From positions 1,240,001 through 1,304,000 of the forward strand of contig NZ_LT996886.1 in the NCBI RefSeq assembly GCF_900343145.1: a DNA stretch of 64,000 nucleotides, read 5' to 3'. The position numbers were made by a program, and so were the translations under genes. Shown here piece by piece: positions 18,313-27,708 of the stretch. The stretch comes from Tessaracoccus timonensis. Its GTDB lineage: Bacteria; Actinomycetota; Actinomycetes; Propionibacteriales; Propionibacteriaceae. The notes beneath the pieces were generated by a model that saw nothing but the letters and a program-made list of their open reading frames with translations, was not told the origin of the DNA and ran no database searches. Numbering within the stretch: position 1 is the stretch's first letter; each line of letters opens with the position of its first letter.

Positions 18313-18318
18313 TAGACT
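18313..18318 (+). promoter_or_regulatory. TAGACT -10 box upstream of the 4,6-dehydratase gene
   Basis: TAGACT lies 30 nt before the ATG at 18349; GGGAGG just before the ATG serves as ribosome site, so this is a leadered transcript. The same TAGACT occurs at 24031 and 40850. Confidence 0.4.
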
Positions 18319-18348
18319 TCCCGAGGAGAAGCCCTACCGGGAGGTGGC

Positions 18349-20139
18349 ATGGTAAACAACGTGGTGAGGACCGGCCTCCTGCGCGTCGGGCTGGCGGTCT
18401 GGGACAGCCTAAGCTGGGGACTCGCGGCTGTCGCACTGGTGATTGCTCGCTACAGCTTCAGCCTCTCCGGCCCAGAGGCGGAGTTCGTCATCATGTACCT
18501 TTGCTGCGCGGTGGTGCTGCAGCTCGCTATCGGCGTGGCCACCAAGTTGTACCGGGGCCGACACCAAGTGGCTTCGTTCGACGAGGCCGCGCAGCTCGGC
18601 GCGGTCGTGTTGGGGATCGGTTTCGGACTCGGAGTGTTGTCAGCGTACTTCGCCACCCCCGGGTACCCCCGTGTGGTGACGTTCACGGTGCCGCTCGCCG
18701 CGCTCACCTTGATGGCCGCAGGCCGGTTTCTGTTCCGTACCGTCACCCGCACTCCACACGTCGGCGACGCCGAACCCGTCCTCATCTACGGAGCAGGCAA
18801 TGCCGGACAGCAACTCGGGCGCCTGATCCAGTTCGACCCGAACGCGCCATTCGAGATCATGGGGTACATCGATGATGATCCTGGCAAGCGCAACCTTCAT
18901 CTCTCCGGCGCCAAAGTATTGGGGGATCGTTCCAAGCTCGTCGAGGTGGCCCGTCGTCTGGGGGTAGGCACGGTGATCGTCGCCATCACCACTGCCGACG
19001 CCAGATTGATGCGAGAGATATCAGCCATCACCGACGATGCGGGGCTCAAGACTCTCGTGATGCCGCCTGCTCGCGAACTGGTGTCCGGGCGGGTGCGCCT
19101 GTCGAATCTTCACGAGCTGGACATCACTGACCTGCTCGGTCGCGCCCAAGTGGAGACCAACCTGGGTGAGATCTCCGACTACCTCTCGGGCAAGGTGGTA
19201 CTCGTCACCGGCGCGGGGGGATCGATCGGGTCCGAAATCGCCCGGCAGGTGCACCGCTTCGGCCCGAAAGAGCTTGTCATGCTCGACCGAGACGAGTCTG
19301 GACTGCACGGCACCCAACTCTCGATCTTCAACCAGGGCCTGCTCGACACCCCCAACGTTGTGCTGTGTGACATCCGTGATGCCGACGCGCTCGACGCGGT
19401 GTTTGCCGCCCACCGCCCCGACGTCGTGTTCCATGCTGCCGCCCTCAAGCACCTCCCTCTGCTCGAGCAATACCCGCTGGAGGGGTGGAAGACGAACACC
19501 CTGGGTACCCTCAACGTGCTTCGGGCCGCTGAGCGTCACGACGTGGAACGGCTCGTCAACATCTCCACGGATAAGGCCGCCGACGCCACCAGCGTGCTCG
19601 GCAAAACCAAGCGGCTGGCAGAGGAACTCACCGCCTTCTTCGCCCGAACACTCGACCGAAACTGGCTTTCGGTGCGCTTCGGCAACGTGTTGGGCTCTCG
19701 CGGATCCATGCTGTACACCTTCACCCGCCAAATCGACGCCGGTGGCCCCGTCACGGTCACCCACCCCGACGTAACCCGCTACTTCATGACCATCCCTGAG
19801 GCATGCGAACTCACCATCCAAGCCGGGGCAATCGGCAAGCCCGCCGATGTGCTCGTGCTCGACATGGGTGAGCCAGTCAAGATTCTCGACGTGGCGAAGA
19901 ACCTCATCGCACGCTCCGGCCGCGACATCGACATCGTCTTCACCGGCCTGCGCCCCAACGAGAAACTGCACGAGGTGCTGTTCAGCGACGACGAACACGC
20001 CGAGCCGACGAGCCACGCACTGATCTCACGGGTGCAGGTCCCGCCGCTGGACCCAGCCCAGCTGGACCTCGTCGACGGCTCAGAGTCTCGCTCGATGTCC
20101 CAGCTCATCCACCAACGCTGCGCGGACCACGAGCGCTGA
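18349..20139 (+). CDS. Membrane UDP-sugar 4,6-dehydratase, WbpM/PglF/CapD family
   Basis: Removes water from a UDP-HexNAc to give the 4-keto-6-deoxy sugar, first step to bacillosamine- or QuiNAc-like sugars. The 596 residues carry four N-terminal transmembrane helices (about 1-130), a Rossmann-like middle domain (VLIYGAGNAGQQLGR) and the catalytic SDR domain with VLVTGAGGSIGSEIARQ and NISTDKAADATSVLGKTKR (the membrane family's variant of the S-M-K site). C-terminal GLRPNEKLHEVLF is typical. It is divergent from the PglE-like aminotransferase operon, and two glycosyltransferase genes follow on the same strand after short gaps. Confidence 0.92.
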   Translation: MVNNVVRTGLLRVGLAVWDSLSWGLAAVALVIARYSFSLSGPEAEFVIMYLCCAVVLQLAIGVATKLYRGRHQVASFDEAAQLGAVVLGIGFGLGVLSAYFATPGYPRVVTFTVPLAALTLMAAGRFLFRTVTRTPHVGDAEPVLIYGAGNAGQQLGRLIQFDPNAPFEIMGYIDDDPGKRNLHLSGAKVLGDRSKLVEVARRLGVGTVIVAITTADARLMREISAITDDAGLKTLVMPPARELVSGRVRLSNLHELDITDLLGRAQVETNLGEISDYLSGKVVLVTGAGGSIGSEIARQVHRFGPKELVMLDRDESGLHGTQLSIFNQGLLDTPNVVLCDIRDADALDAVFAAHRPDVVFHAAALKHLPLLEQYPLEGWKTNTLGTLNVLRAAERHDVERLVNISTDKAADATSVLGKTKRLAEELTAFFARTLDRNWLSVRFGNVLGSRGSMLYTFTRQIDAGGPVTVTHPDVTRYFMTIPEACELTIQAGAIGKPADVLVLDMGEPVKILDVAKNLIARSGRDIDIVFTGLRPNEKLHEVLFSDDEHAEPTSHALISRVQVPPLDPAQLDLVDGSESRSMSQLIHQRCADHER

Positions 20140-20163
20140 ATTTGCACGACGAAAGGCCATCTG

Positions 20164-21420
20164 GTGCGCATCTGCTACATCGATCACTACGCGGGATCCC
20201 CAACCTCAGGCATGGAGTACCGCCCCCACGCGATGGCGCGTGCATGGGAACAACTTGGCTCCTCGACGACGATCCTCGCCGGCACCTACTCCCACCTGCG
20301 CACCCGCAACTTCCCCGACGCCATCGAAGGGCAGCCCTACCTGATCGACGACGTCCCGTTCCGCTTTCTGCGCACGCGCAGCTACCAGGGTAACGGGGTC
20401 GGACGAATACTGAGCTGGGCGGACTTCGTCGGCAAGGGGATGCTGCGAGCGAGCGCCATCGCGCAGGCCACGCGCCCCGACGTGGTGATCGCGTCGTCGA
20501 CGTATCCCTTCGACACCTGGTTCGCCGCAGCGGTGGCGAGGCGCGCTGGCGCGGCGCTCGTCCACGAAATTCACGATCTGTGGCCACTCACACCCATCGA
20601 GCTCGGCGGGCATTCGCCGAAGCACCCGCTCATGTGGGCAATGGCGGTGGCTGAACGCTGGGCATACCAACACAGCGATGCCATCGTCTCGATCCTGCCC
20701 AATACCGAACCGTACGTGCGATCGCTCGGCGTCGACACCCCCGTCGTTCCCATTCCCAACGGCATCGAGATCGATCAGCCCCACGAACCGGCACCGACGA
20801 GTGTGCTCGAGCGCGTCGAGCGGTTGCGCGGCGAGGGGCGTCGCATCGTCGGGTACGCCGGCGGTCTGACCACGGCCAACGCCATGGACGACTTCGTCGA
20901 GGCGATGGGACGCATCACCGACGAGTCCGTCACGGCGCTGGTGTGGGGCGATGGGCTCCACCGCGATGACCTCGAGCAGCGGGCGCGACAGCTCGATGCG
21001 CACATCGAGTTCGTAGGCACGATTCCCAAGGCGCAGGTGCACTCCGCGCTCAGCCTGTGCGACGCGCTCTACATCGGCTCGAAGCGCAGCCCGCTGTACG
21101 CCTACGGCGTCTCGGCAAACAAGATCTTCGACTACATGCTCACCGGCGTGCCCATCATCGACGCCTTCGCCTCCGACCATTCGCCGCTGGCCTATTCGGG
21201 CGCAGCCGTGCCTGCTCGCGCCGAAGACCCGACGGACATCGCCAGGGCCATCCTCACCGCGACGAGCATGCCCGACGCCGAGCGCGCCCGTCTGGGAGCC
21301 GCGGCGGTGCAGTGGGTCCGCGAACACCACGCGCTGCCAGTGCTGGCCGACGAGTTCCACTCGCTGCTGCACACCGTCGCCAACGATCCCGGGCGCTTCG
21401 GAAACTCGGCGCGCAGGTGA
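20164..21420 (+). CDS. Glycosyltransferase family 4
   Basis: GT-B glycosyltransferase of 418 residues. The N-terminal domain begins MRICYIDHYAGSP with the acceptor-side EIHDLWP segment. The C-terminal Rossmann domain has PIPNGIEID and a nucleotide-sugar site around GVSANKIFDYMLTGVPIID. Found in O-antigen and wall-glycan clusters; donor and acceptor cannot be deduced. GTG start with GAAAGG upstream, 24 nt after the dehydratase, 10 nt before the next glycosyltransferase, so one operon. Confidence 0.85.
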   Translation: MRICYIDHYAGSPTSGMEYRPHAMARAWEQLGSSTTILAGTYSHLRTRNFPDAIEGQPYLIDDVPFRFLRTRSYQGNGVGRILSWADFVGKGMLRASAIAQATRPDVVIASSTYPFDTWFAAAVARRAGAALVHEIHDLWPLTPIELGGHSPKHPLMWAMAVAERWAYQHSDAIVSILPNTEPYVRSLGVDTPVVPIPNGIEIDQPHEPAPTSVLERVERLRGEGRRIVGYAGGLTTANAMDDFVEAMGRITDESVTALVWGDGLHRDDLEQRARQLDAHIEFVGTIPKAQVHSALSLCDALYIGSKRSPLYAYGVSANKIFDYMLTGVPIIDAFASDHSPLAYSGAAVPARAEDPTDIARAILTATSMPDAERARLGAAAVQWVREHHALPVLADEFHSLLHTVANDPGRFGNSARR

Positions 21421-21430
21421 GGGCTGCAGC

Positions 21431-22675
21431 ATGATCGTCATCGTCACGTCGCACTTCCCGTTCGGGGAAGGCGAATCATTCATCGCCCCAGAGCTGGAGC
21501 ACTGGCAGGCGAGCGACGACGTCGTGCTTTTGCCAGAGCAGCGCGTCACGGCTGCGGCACGCCCCGTGCCCGACGCGGTCCGCGTCGACGAGACCCTCGC
21601 GCGCCGCTGGACATCCCGCAGGTGGTTGGCGTGGTCGGCGGCCAGGGCGCTGACCTCACCCATCCTCGCCCGCGAACTGTGGCGGCTCGCACGCCAGCGA
21701 CGGCTCAACCCCCTGCGCGCCCGGATTGCGGTGCGCACGTTGGCGCAGGTCTACTTGATCGCCCGCACGCTCACCGACATCGCCCGTCGTGACCGGGCTC
21801 GGATTGACGTCGTGTACGGGTACTGGCTCTCCTCCGGTGTCATGGCTGGCGCGTTGTTGGCGAGGAAGGCGCGCGTTGGCGGGACGCTGGCGCGGGCGCA
21901 CGGCACCGACCTGTGGGAACCTTCTCGAATGGGCGAGTACACGCCGCTCATCCGGCAGTTCGCCCCGTGGATTCGCTGCGTACACGCCATCTCCGACGCG
22001 GGGCGCCAACACCTTGCCCGTTACGGCTTCACCGAAGACCAGCGCCATTGCTCCCGGCTCGGTGTGTCGATACCCCACGCAACCACACCGGCCACAGAGA
22101 AGGGCGAATTCCACGTCGTCACGCTCAGCTCGATGACGCCATTCAAGCGGCTCGACCGCGTCGCGGAAGCCCTGGCCCGGCTCCACACGCTGCGGCCGGA
22201 TCTCAAGCTGCGGTGGACGCACATCGGCGACGGCCCGCTGCGGGCTGAGATGGAACAGCACGCCCAACAGCTGCGGGCAGAGGGCATCCGCGTCGACTTA
22301 CTCGGGACAATGCCGCACGAGGAGGCGCTTGCATTCCTGCAGCGCACGCCCGTCGACGTGATGCTCAACACTTCAGACTCCGAAGGCATCCCCGTCTCAC
22401 TCATGGAGGCCATGGCCCACGGAATCCCGGCTGTCGCGCCCGACGTCGGGGCTGTCCGTGAGCTCGTGCCCGACGCGATGCTGCTGCCGGCGCACTCCAC
22501 CGGCGACGCCATCGGCGACTTCCTCGCGGCACACGCGGCGCAGTGCAAGGGCACGCAATGGCGCAGCCAGGCGCGCCAGCGGATTGAAGAAGAGTTCGAC
22601 GCGAACGTGAACCACGCGCGGTTCGTCGCCCATGTGCGCAGCATCGTCGCCGACGTGCGGGGCCGGGCGCAGTGA
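21431..22675 (+). CDS. Glycosyltransferase family 4
   Basis: GT-B glycosyltransferase, 414 residues. It has ARAHGTDLWE in the N-terminal domain, SSMTPFKRLDRVAEAL at the domain link, and the C-terminal donor site HIGDGPLR ... NTSDSEGIPVSLMEAMAHGIPAVAPDVGAVREL with the E-x7-E arrangement of GT4. Likely adds a sugar to the lipid-linked repeat on the cytosolic face. It ends 4 nt from the convergent Wzc-like gene. Confidence 0.87.
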   Translation: MIVIVTSHFPFGEGESFIAPELEHWQASDDVVLLPEQRVTAAARPVPDAVRVDETLARRWTSRRWLAWSAARALTSPILARELWRLARQRRLNPLRARIAVRTLAQVYLIARTLTDIARRDRARIDVVYGYWLSSGVMAGALLARKARVGGTLARAHGTDLWEPSRMGEYTPLIRQFAPWIRCVHAISDAGRQHLARYGFTEDQRHCSRLGVSIPHATTPATEKGEFHVVTLSSMTPFKRLDRVAEALARLHTLRPDLKLRWTHIGDGPLRAEMEQHAQQLRAEGIRVDLLGTMPHEEALAFLQRTPVDVMLNTSDSEGIPVSLMEAMAHGIPAVAPDVGAVRELVPDAMLLPAHSTGDAIGDFLAAHAAQCKGTQWRSQARQRIEEEFDANVNHARFVAHVRSIVADVRGRAQ

Positions 22676-22679
22676 CTGT

Positions 22680-23942
22680 TCAGCGCCCGAGGGCTGCCGC
22701 ACCCACGTCGTAGGCTGACGCCGCCTTCATCGGCCGGGCGCTCTCGTACACGATGCCCGCCACCTGCGTGCCCAGCGCAGCCAACAATGCCCTCGCCTCG
22801 GCCAGGTCGCCTCGACGATCACGGTCCTCCGCGACGACGAGCAGCACCGCGTCGCAGCGGCTGGCCACCACGGCTCCGTCGGAGGTGCGCGCCAGGGGAG
22901 CGCAGTTGACGAGCGTCACCCCGTCGTGTCTGAGCGACGCGGTGACGGCCTCCCAGTCGGCGCCCGCGAGCAGTTCCATGGCGTTCGGAGGCGTCTTCCC
23001 GGCGGCCAACACGCCGTCGCGTGGGCTGGCATCGCCCCCGAGTAACACGTCGACGAACCCCTCCTGGGCATCGCCGAGCGGTGCTCCGCGCAGGTCCGCA
23101 TCGACCACAACCGCGTCGTTTCCTTGCCGACGTAGCGCGTCGCCGAGCGCCTGAACGAGGGCGGCCGAGCGTTGCGCGTCGGTGATGGCCGCGACACCGA
23201 TCACCGGCTGCGCCACGTCGCGAGGGACGAGGAACCGCATGGCGCCCGCCAGGAGATCGGCCTGGGCAGGCGTCGGCTCGGGACCTACGACGGCCACGAT
23301 GGAGTCGTCGGTGATGTCTGCCACGTGTCGATGCGAGCGCACGGTGGCGTCGAGCGCAACGCGAGCGATGAGGTAGGCCAAGCCGACGAGCACACCCGCC
23401 AGCGCCGCCGACCCCGCGCGTTGCGCGGACCCCACCTGAGCGGTGGCGTCCGGCTCTACCTGGTAATCAACCGAACGCCACTCGAGCGTCACCCGGCCAT
23501 CCGAGGAACGCAGCGGCACGGCATCGAGTTCCTCGCGGAACTGCTCGGCGACGGCGCGCACCGTCGCCTCCGCCTCCGACGTGCTCGTCGCGCTCGTCTG
23601 CAGCACCATCACGAGGCTCGTGGGTGGGGCACTGAGCTCAACACGGTTGGCGAGCACGGCGGCGCTCACCGGCGGATTGAGTTTCTCTCCTGCTGGGCCC
23701 ATCACGCGTGGAGACTGGAGCAATGTCTGCGCTGTGCTGATGAGCTCCGTGGAAGACGCCAGATCGTGCCCCGTATCGCCGGATTCGCTGCCGACAAGCT
23801 GGGTCTGGATCGTCGCCGACCCCTTCCAGACGGGCCGAAGCAGCGCAAATCCCGCGAGGAGTGCCACGACCATCGCCGCCACCGCGACGAGCACGGCTGA
23901 GAAGGCGAACCGCCGCGCGGTGACGAGGTGGGTGTGCAACAT
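22680..23942 (-). CDS. Wzc/Wzz-like chain-length protein with a degenerate kinase domain
   Basis: Resembles polysaccharide co-polymerases with a fused BY-kinase. There are two transmembrane helices (about 14-34 and 178-196) around an external Wzz-like domain, then a P-loop-like cytosolic domain of about 220 residues. The Walker A region that should read GxxxGKS/T is instead IGVAAITDAQRSAALVQAL, with no Gly-Lys-Ser; the Walker A' VVVDADLRG survives. No Tyr-rich C-terminal tail is present (it ends YDVGAAALGR). It may therefore be a non-catalytic scaffold controlling chain length. Convergent with the GT4 gene on one side and divergent from a ligase-like gene on the other. Confidence 0.72.
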   Translation of the reverse strand: MLHTHLVTARRFAFSAVLVAVAAMVVALLAGFALLRPVWKGSATIQTQLVGSESGDTGHDLASSTELISTAQTLLQSPRVMGPAGEKLNPPVSAAVLANRVELSAPPTSLVMVLQTSATSTSEAEATVRAVAEQFREELDAVPLRSSDGRVTLEWRSVDYQVEPDATAQVGSAQRAGSAALAGVLVGLAYLIARVALDATVRSHRHVADITDDSIVAVVGPEPTPAQADLLAGAMRFLVPRDVAQPVIGVAAITDAQRSAALVQALGDALRRQGNDAVVVDADLRGAPLGDAQEGFVDVLLGGDASPRDGVLAAGKTPPNAMELLAGADWEAVTASLRHDGVTLVNCAPLARTSDGAVVASRCDAVLLVVAEDRDRRGDLAEARALLAALGTQVAGIVYESARPMKAASAYDVGAAALGR

Positions 23943-24030
23943 CGGTCTCCTGTCAGTTCAGACGTGTGCTTCAGGCTACTCGCTCCGAGCCGCCTACGTC
24001 GCACCGAGCAAGGTTGCCGTTCCAGACGAG

Positions 24031-24036
24031 TAGACT
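24031..24036 (+). promoter_or_regulatory. TAGACT -10 box for the ligase-like gene at 24045
   Basis: TAGACT is 8 nt before ATG 24045, with no ribosome site between. This supports the short start over the open frame back to 23928. Confidence 0.4.
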
Positions 24037-24044
24037 GCCCGATC

Positions 24045-25352
24045 ATGACCGAACGCGGCCTGGACGTAGCATTCCGCTTGGTGCTGCTGTGCATGCCGTT
24101 GGCTGCCGCTCTGGGCAGCTTCGTCACCGTGGCCGGGATCGCACCTGCACGTCCAGCGGGGGTGCTGCTCGTAGCGCTCGCGCTGTTGCGCCTTCGCGGC
24201 ACACCCTCCCCACAGAGCGTGGTCACCGTGGTGCTTGCGCTCGCCTGGGTGGGTTGGGGATTCTTCCAGCCGTACAGCCACGCCGGCTTCGCTGAATTGA
24301 TGAGCATCGGGCTGGGCCTCATGACCGTGGCGGCCGTCACCATGGAACCCGCAACACTGCGCACGCATCGAGCCTTCGCCGCAGGTTGGGGGATGGCCTG
24401 GGTGATCGCCTGCGCACCTGCCGTCGTCGAGATCGTCACCGGAGCCCGCCTGCCGAACTATCTCGAGGGGTCGCCCGAGCACATCCGGCTCGCGTCGCAG
24501 GACATCGCGTCGTTCTTCGTCAACCCAAACCTGTTTGCCTACTTCATTACGCTGGCCGCGTTCCAGCTCGTGGCGTTGGCGGGCGTTGCTGAACGTCGCG
24601 TCGTCCGCATGCTCATGCTGCTGCCGGCAGCGATCACGCCTGTGTTTGTGCTGTATTCGGGAAGTCGCCTGGCGTTGCTGGTGAGCCCCTTGGTGCTGGT
24701 GTGGGCAGTGTGGGCATGGTGGCCGCAGGGTCGACGCGCGCTGACGGTTGTGGCCGCGGCCGCGCTTGCCGTCGGGGGGTTCGTCGTACTGTATTCACCG
24801 CGTTTCTGGGCGCGGATGGCGGTGGAGAGCCAGGGGTCGACGCAGGGCCGGCTCAACCTGTACCGCAGCGGCGTGCATCTGTGGACCGACTCGTTCGGCC
24901 TCGGAGTGGGGGCCGGCCGCTTCGAGAGCGAGATCGCCCGCGGCGCCGCCCCCTACGACACCCAGGGTGCCATCAACCCGCACGCAGGCATCTTCGAACT
25001 GATGTCGCAGTACGGGCTGGTGCCCACCGCGATAGCCATCGCATGCCTCGTCGTGGTTGTGTGGCCTCGGCTGAAGGCCTTCGCGGGCGGCGCTACCCAG
25101 CCGACGAGCCTGACGGTGGCCGAGCAGTCGGTGTGCGTGTCCGTCGTGTTGATGCTCGTGCTGTCCTTCGCGAACTCGACGTTCCTCGACTCTCCGATCG
25201 CATGGCTGCACGTCGCATCGCTTAGCATGATGTCGGTGGCGCTGAGCGCAGGTACCTTCCCGACGAGGGTGCCGCCGAAATCAGCCTCCGAGCCGTGGGC
25301 TTCGAGGCCTCAGCTGCGAGCTTATGCAGCCTCGCTCGCGTCGCGGTCATAG
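24045..25352 (+). CDS. O-antigen ligase/polymerase-like membrane protein (third copy, divergent)
   Basis: Polytopic membrane protein of 435 residues with about ten hydrophobic helices and the O-antigen ligase-type segment YSGSRLALL ... SQGSTQGRLNLYRSGVHLW ... LGVGAGRFE ... NPHAGIFELMSQYG. The NPHAGIFEL loop corresponds to the PHN motif of the family. It is not closely related to the tandem pair at 10.9-13.7 kb. Expected role is repeat-unit polymerisation or transfer outside the membrane. ATG 24045 is chosen on the TAGACT box; the 39 codons upstream are not hydrophobic or family-like. Its 3' end overlaps the convergent flippase gene by 31 bp. Confidence 0.78.
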   Translation: MTERGLDVAFRLVLLCMPLAAALGSFVTVAGIAPARPAGVLLVALALLRLRGTPSPQSVVTVVLALAWVGWGFFQPYSHAGFAELMSIGLGLMTVAAVTMEPATLRTHRAFAAGWGMAWVIACAPAVVEIVTGARLPNYLEGSPEHIRLASQDIASFFVNPNLFAYFITLAAFQLVALAGVAERRVVRMLMLLPAAITPVFVLYSGSRLALLVSPLVLVWAVWAWWPQGRRALTVVAAAALAVGGFVVLYSPRFWARMAVESQGSTQGRLNLYRSGVHLWTDSFGLGVGAGRFESEIARGAAPYDTQGAINPHAGIFELMSQYGLVPTAIAIACLVVVVWPRLKAFAGGATQPTSLTVAEQSVCVSVVLMLVLSFANSTFLDSPIAWLHVASLSMMSVALSAGTFPTRVPPKSASEPWASRPQLRAYAASLASRS

Positions 25353-26605
25353 GAGCGAGCGACGAGCAACGCCAGCCCCATGAGCACCGCCAGCAGCGCT
25401 GCCTGACCGAAGCTCATGAGCTGCACGGTGCGCATCAGATTGCCGTGGCGCCCGAACCAGATGATGCCCAGCGGCGTCGCGGCGTACACGATTGCGAACA
25501 CCAGCATCAGCCCCTGCCGGCCAGCGACCACGAACAGGTTCGACAAGGGGGCGGTGGAGAAGTTCATGTACAGCCAGGGCGTCAGCGCCGCGGCGAACAG
25601 GCCCACCTGGGCCCAGTCTGAGCCGAGCACCCACGGCAGCAGGGGTGGGGCGAGGAAGTAGATGAGAAGGAATGGGACGGCTGCCACCAACAGTGTGGTG
25701 CGCAGCGTCTGACGCACGAGCGCAGACATCTGTCCGCGCGGGGTGACGCTCAGACGCTGGAAGAACACCTGCGTCAGCGCTGAGGCGATGAGGGCCGTCG
25801 GGGCTTGCACCAGCATCCACGCGAGGCCGAACTGACCAACGATCGCCGCGCCGGCGGTGGCGCCGATCAGCAACGTGATGCCCTGCAAGCGCACCGCATC
25901 GATGAGCGCGTTGGGTGCATTGAGCAGCGGCATCCTGCGGTGCTCGCGCATGAGGCGACGCGTGTGCTCCTTGGACATCTCGACGCGCTTCGGTATTCCG
26001 CCGCCACGCCAGAGGTTGCACAGCGCCGCCACCTGGCCAAGCAGCGTGCCCAGCACGAGCCCCAGGGTGCCTGCCCGCAAGGGGCCGAGGCCCACCTGGG
26101 TGACGGCGACCGTCGTGGATTGGAACACCTTGTTGCGGCTCACGAGGTTGAACCGCTTGTTGCGGATCAGCCACTGGGTGTAGATCGCCATCTGCCCGAA
26201 AGCCCAGGTGATCAGCCCGACGGCGTACAGCCACGCAGACGCGCCTTCTGGCATGCCATCGAACAGGGCTGCGATCTTGGGCGCGAACAGCACCATCACG
26301 ATGGTGGTCATGAGGGCCATCGCGAGGTTGATGCGTGATGCGATCTGGACCAGCCTGCGGGCATCCGATTCAGCTTCGGGGAGCATGATCGCCAGGTCGT
26401 AACGCCATGCCGCGACGGGGATGACGAAACCCGCCACGGCGATCACCACCACCCAAGCCCCGACCGCCTCCTGCGAGTAGATCCGGGTGAGGATCGGCAT
26501 GGTGAGGATGGGCAGGAGCTGCGCCACGCCCGTGCCGGTCATGAGGGTGAGCACGTGACCCACGAACTCGTGGGAGCTCAGAAACTCCCTGAATCGGCGG
26601 ATCAT
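25322..26605 (-). CDS. Wzx-like polysaccharide flippase
   Basis: MOP-superfamily membrane transporter of 427 residues with about twelve hydrophobic helices, opening with a short cytosolic segment and GTGVAQLLPILTMPILTRIYS, typical for Wzx/RfbX. It flips undecaprenyl-linked repeat units to the outer face. Its start overlaps the GT4 stop by 4 bp, which in turn overlaps the sugar dehydrogenase, so dehydrogenase, glycosyltransferase and flippase form one minus-strand operon. Confidence 0.85.
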   Translation of the reverse strand: MIRRFREFLSSHEFVGHVLTLMTGTGVAQLLPILTMPILTRIYSQEAVGAWVVVIAVAGFVIPVAAWRYDLAIMLPEAESDARRLVQIASRINLAMALMTTIVMVLFAPKIAALFDGMPEGASAWLYAVGLITWAFGQMAIYTQWLIRNKRFNLVSRNKVFQSTTVAVTQVGLGPLRAGTLGLVLGTLLGQVAALCNLWRGGGIPKRVEMSKEHTRRLMREHRRMPLLNAPNALIDAVRLQGITLLIGATAGAAIVGQFGLAWMLVQAPTALIASALTQVFFQRLSVTPRGQMSALVRQTLRTTLLVAAVPFLLIYFLAPPLLPWVLGSDWAQVGLFAAALTPWLYMNFSTAPLSNLFVVAGRQGLMLVFAIVYAATPLGIIWFGRHGNLMRTVQLMSFGQAALLAVLMGLALLVARSYDRDASEAA

Positions 26606-27708
26606 CGCGCCCGACGAGCCGCCCGTGCGGTGACCTCGAGCAGCGTCGGCACCTCCGCCTCGAAGTTGAACTCCTCCTCAATAGCCGCACGGCCCCGTCG
26701 GCCCATCTCAGCCGCGCGCTCCGGGTTCGCCACCAGCCCTGCGATGGCCTCCGCAGGCGCGTCGGCGGTGGAAGTGTCGACGAACACGCAGCAGTCGTGG
26801 CTGCCCAGGATGCGGCGCAGCCACGCGAAGTCGCTCACCACTGCGGGAATCCCGGCAGCCATGTACTCGAACAGCTTCGTCGGCAAGGAGTCGACGTAGT
26901 TGCCCAGCGGCTTCAGGAACACCAGCCCAATGGAGCCCGAAGCGACGATCTCGGGAACCTCCGAGGAGGGGAGCATGCCGCGATAGTGGATGCGCGGATC
27001 GTCGGATGCGAGCAGCGGGGCGATGTCGGCGTCGGCTTTGCCCGCGACGAGCAACGTGGCCCCCGGCACCTTCCGCACCGCGTCGATCATCACGTCCACT
27101 TGCCTGCCCTGCGAGAGCATCCCGACGTAGACCACGCGGCCCGGCACGTGCTCGGCGGTGGAGGCCGGGTAGTCCTTCAAGTACGGGTAGTTGTGGACGA
27201 CGGCCTTGTTCGGGTGCGAGTACAGCGAAGCAATGTGCTCGGTGGCGGTGACGATGCCGTCGAATCCCTTGTCGGCCAGCTTCACGAGGCCCTTGGCGAG
27301 CAGCATCGCCAGCGGATGCAGCAGCTTCGGGATGTACGGTTTGTCATCCATTTGCCCGACGAGGTCCTCGTGCGCGTCGTAGATGGCGGCCTTACGTCGG
27401 AGTGTTTTCCACAGCCACACCATGGGGATCAGCTCGGGATCGTGCACGTGCACCAACTGCGGACGCACGCGGTTCAGGGCGCGGAACGCGCGCCACTGCG
27501 CCTTCAGCCGCCCGACAACGCCACTCGCGGTGCCCAGCCCGACGATGTGCACGCCGTCGACGACCTCGTCGCGATCCTGCGCGCCCAGGAACCACGTGTC
27601 CACCCCGGAGGCGGCCAGCGAGCAGCACTCCTTGTTGAAGATCCGGTTATCCCGCGGGGGGTGCAGCGTTGAGAGATGCGCCACCCGAGCGTCGATGGAA
27701 TCGGTCAT
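26602..27708 (-). CDS. Glycosyltransferase family 4
   Basis: GT-B glycosyltransferase of 368 residues. N-terminal VAHLSTLHPPRDNRIFNKE, VHVHDPELIP and YDAHEDLV, and C-terminal VYVGMLSQGRQVDVM with DSLPTKLFEYMAAGIPAVVSDF, resemble GT4 enzymes of capsule and O-antigen clusters, including transferases that use uronic or amino-uronic donors; the exact donor is not known. Overlaps both neighbours by 4 bp, so it is probably co-expressed with the nucleotide-sugar dehydrogenase and flippase. Confidence 0.85.
   Translation of the reverse strand: MTDSIDARVAHLSTLHPPRDNRIFNKECCSLAASGVDTWFLGAQDRDEVVDGVHIVGLGTASGVVGRLKAQWRAFRALNRVRPQLVHVHDPELIPMVWLWKTLRRKAAIYDAHEDLVGQMDDKPYIPKLLHPLAMLLAKGLVKLADKGFDGIVTATEHIASLYSHPNKAVVHNYPYLKDYPASTAEHVPGRVVYVGMLSQGRQVDVMIDAVRKVPGATLLVAGKADADIAPLLASDDPRIHYRGMLPSSEVPEIVASGSIGLVFLKPLGNYVDSLPTKLFEYMAAGIPAVVSDFAWLRRILGSHDCCVFVDTSTADAPAEAIAGLVANPERAAEMGRRGRAAIEEEFNFEAEVPTLLEVTARAARRAR

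Noticed and set aside
17054-18355. Plus-strand open frame of 433 codons over the aminotransferase
   Set aside because: Mirror of the DegT-family gene, which has intact PLP motifs; the plus-strand product is low-complexity.
20206-21738. Minus-strand open frame of 510 codons across two glycosyltransferases
   Set aside because: Crosses two well-supported genes in antisense and shows no recognisable domain.
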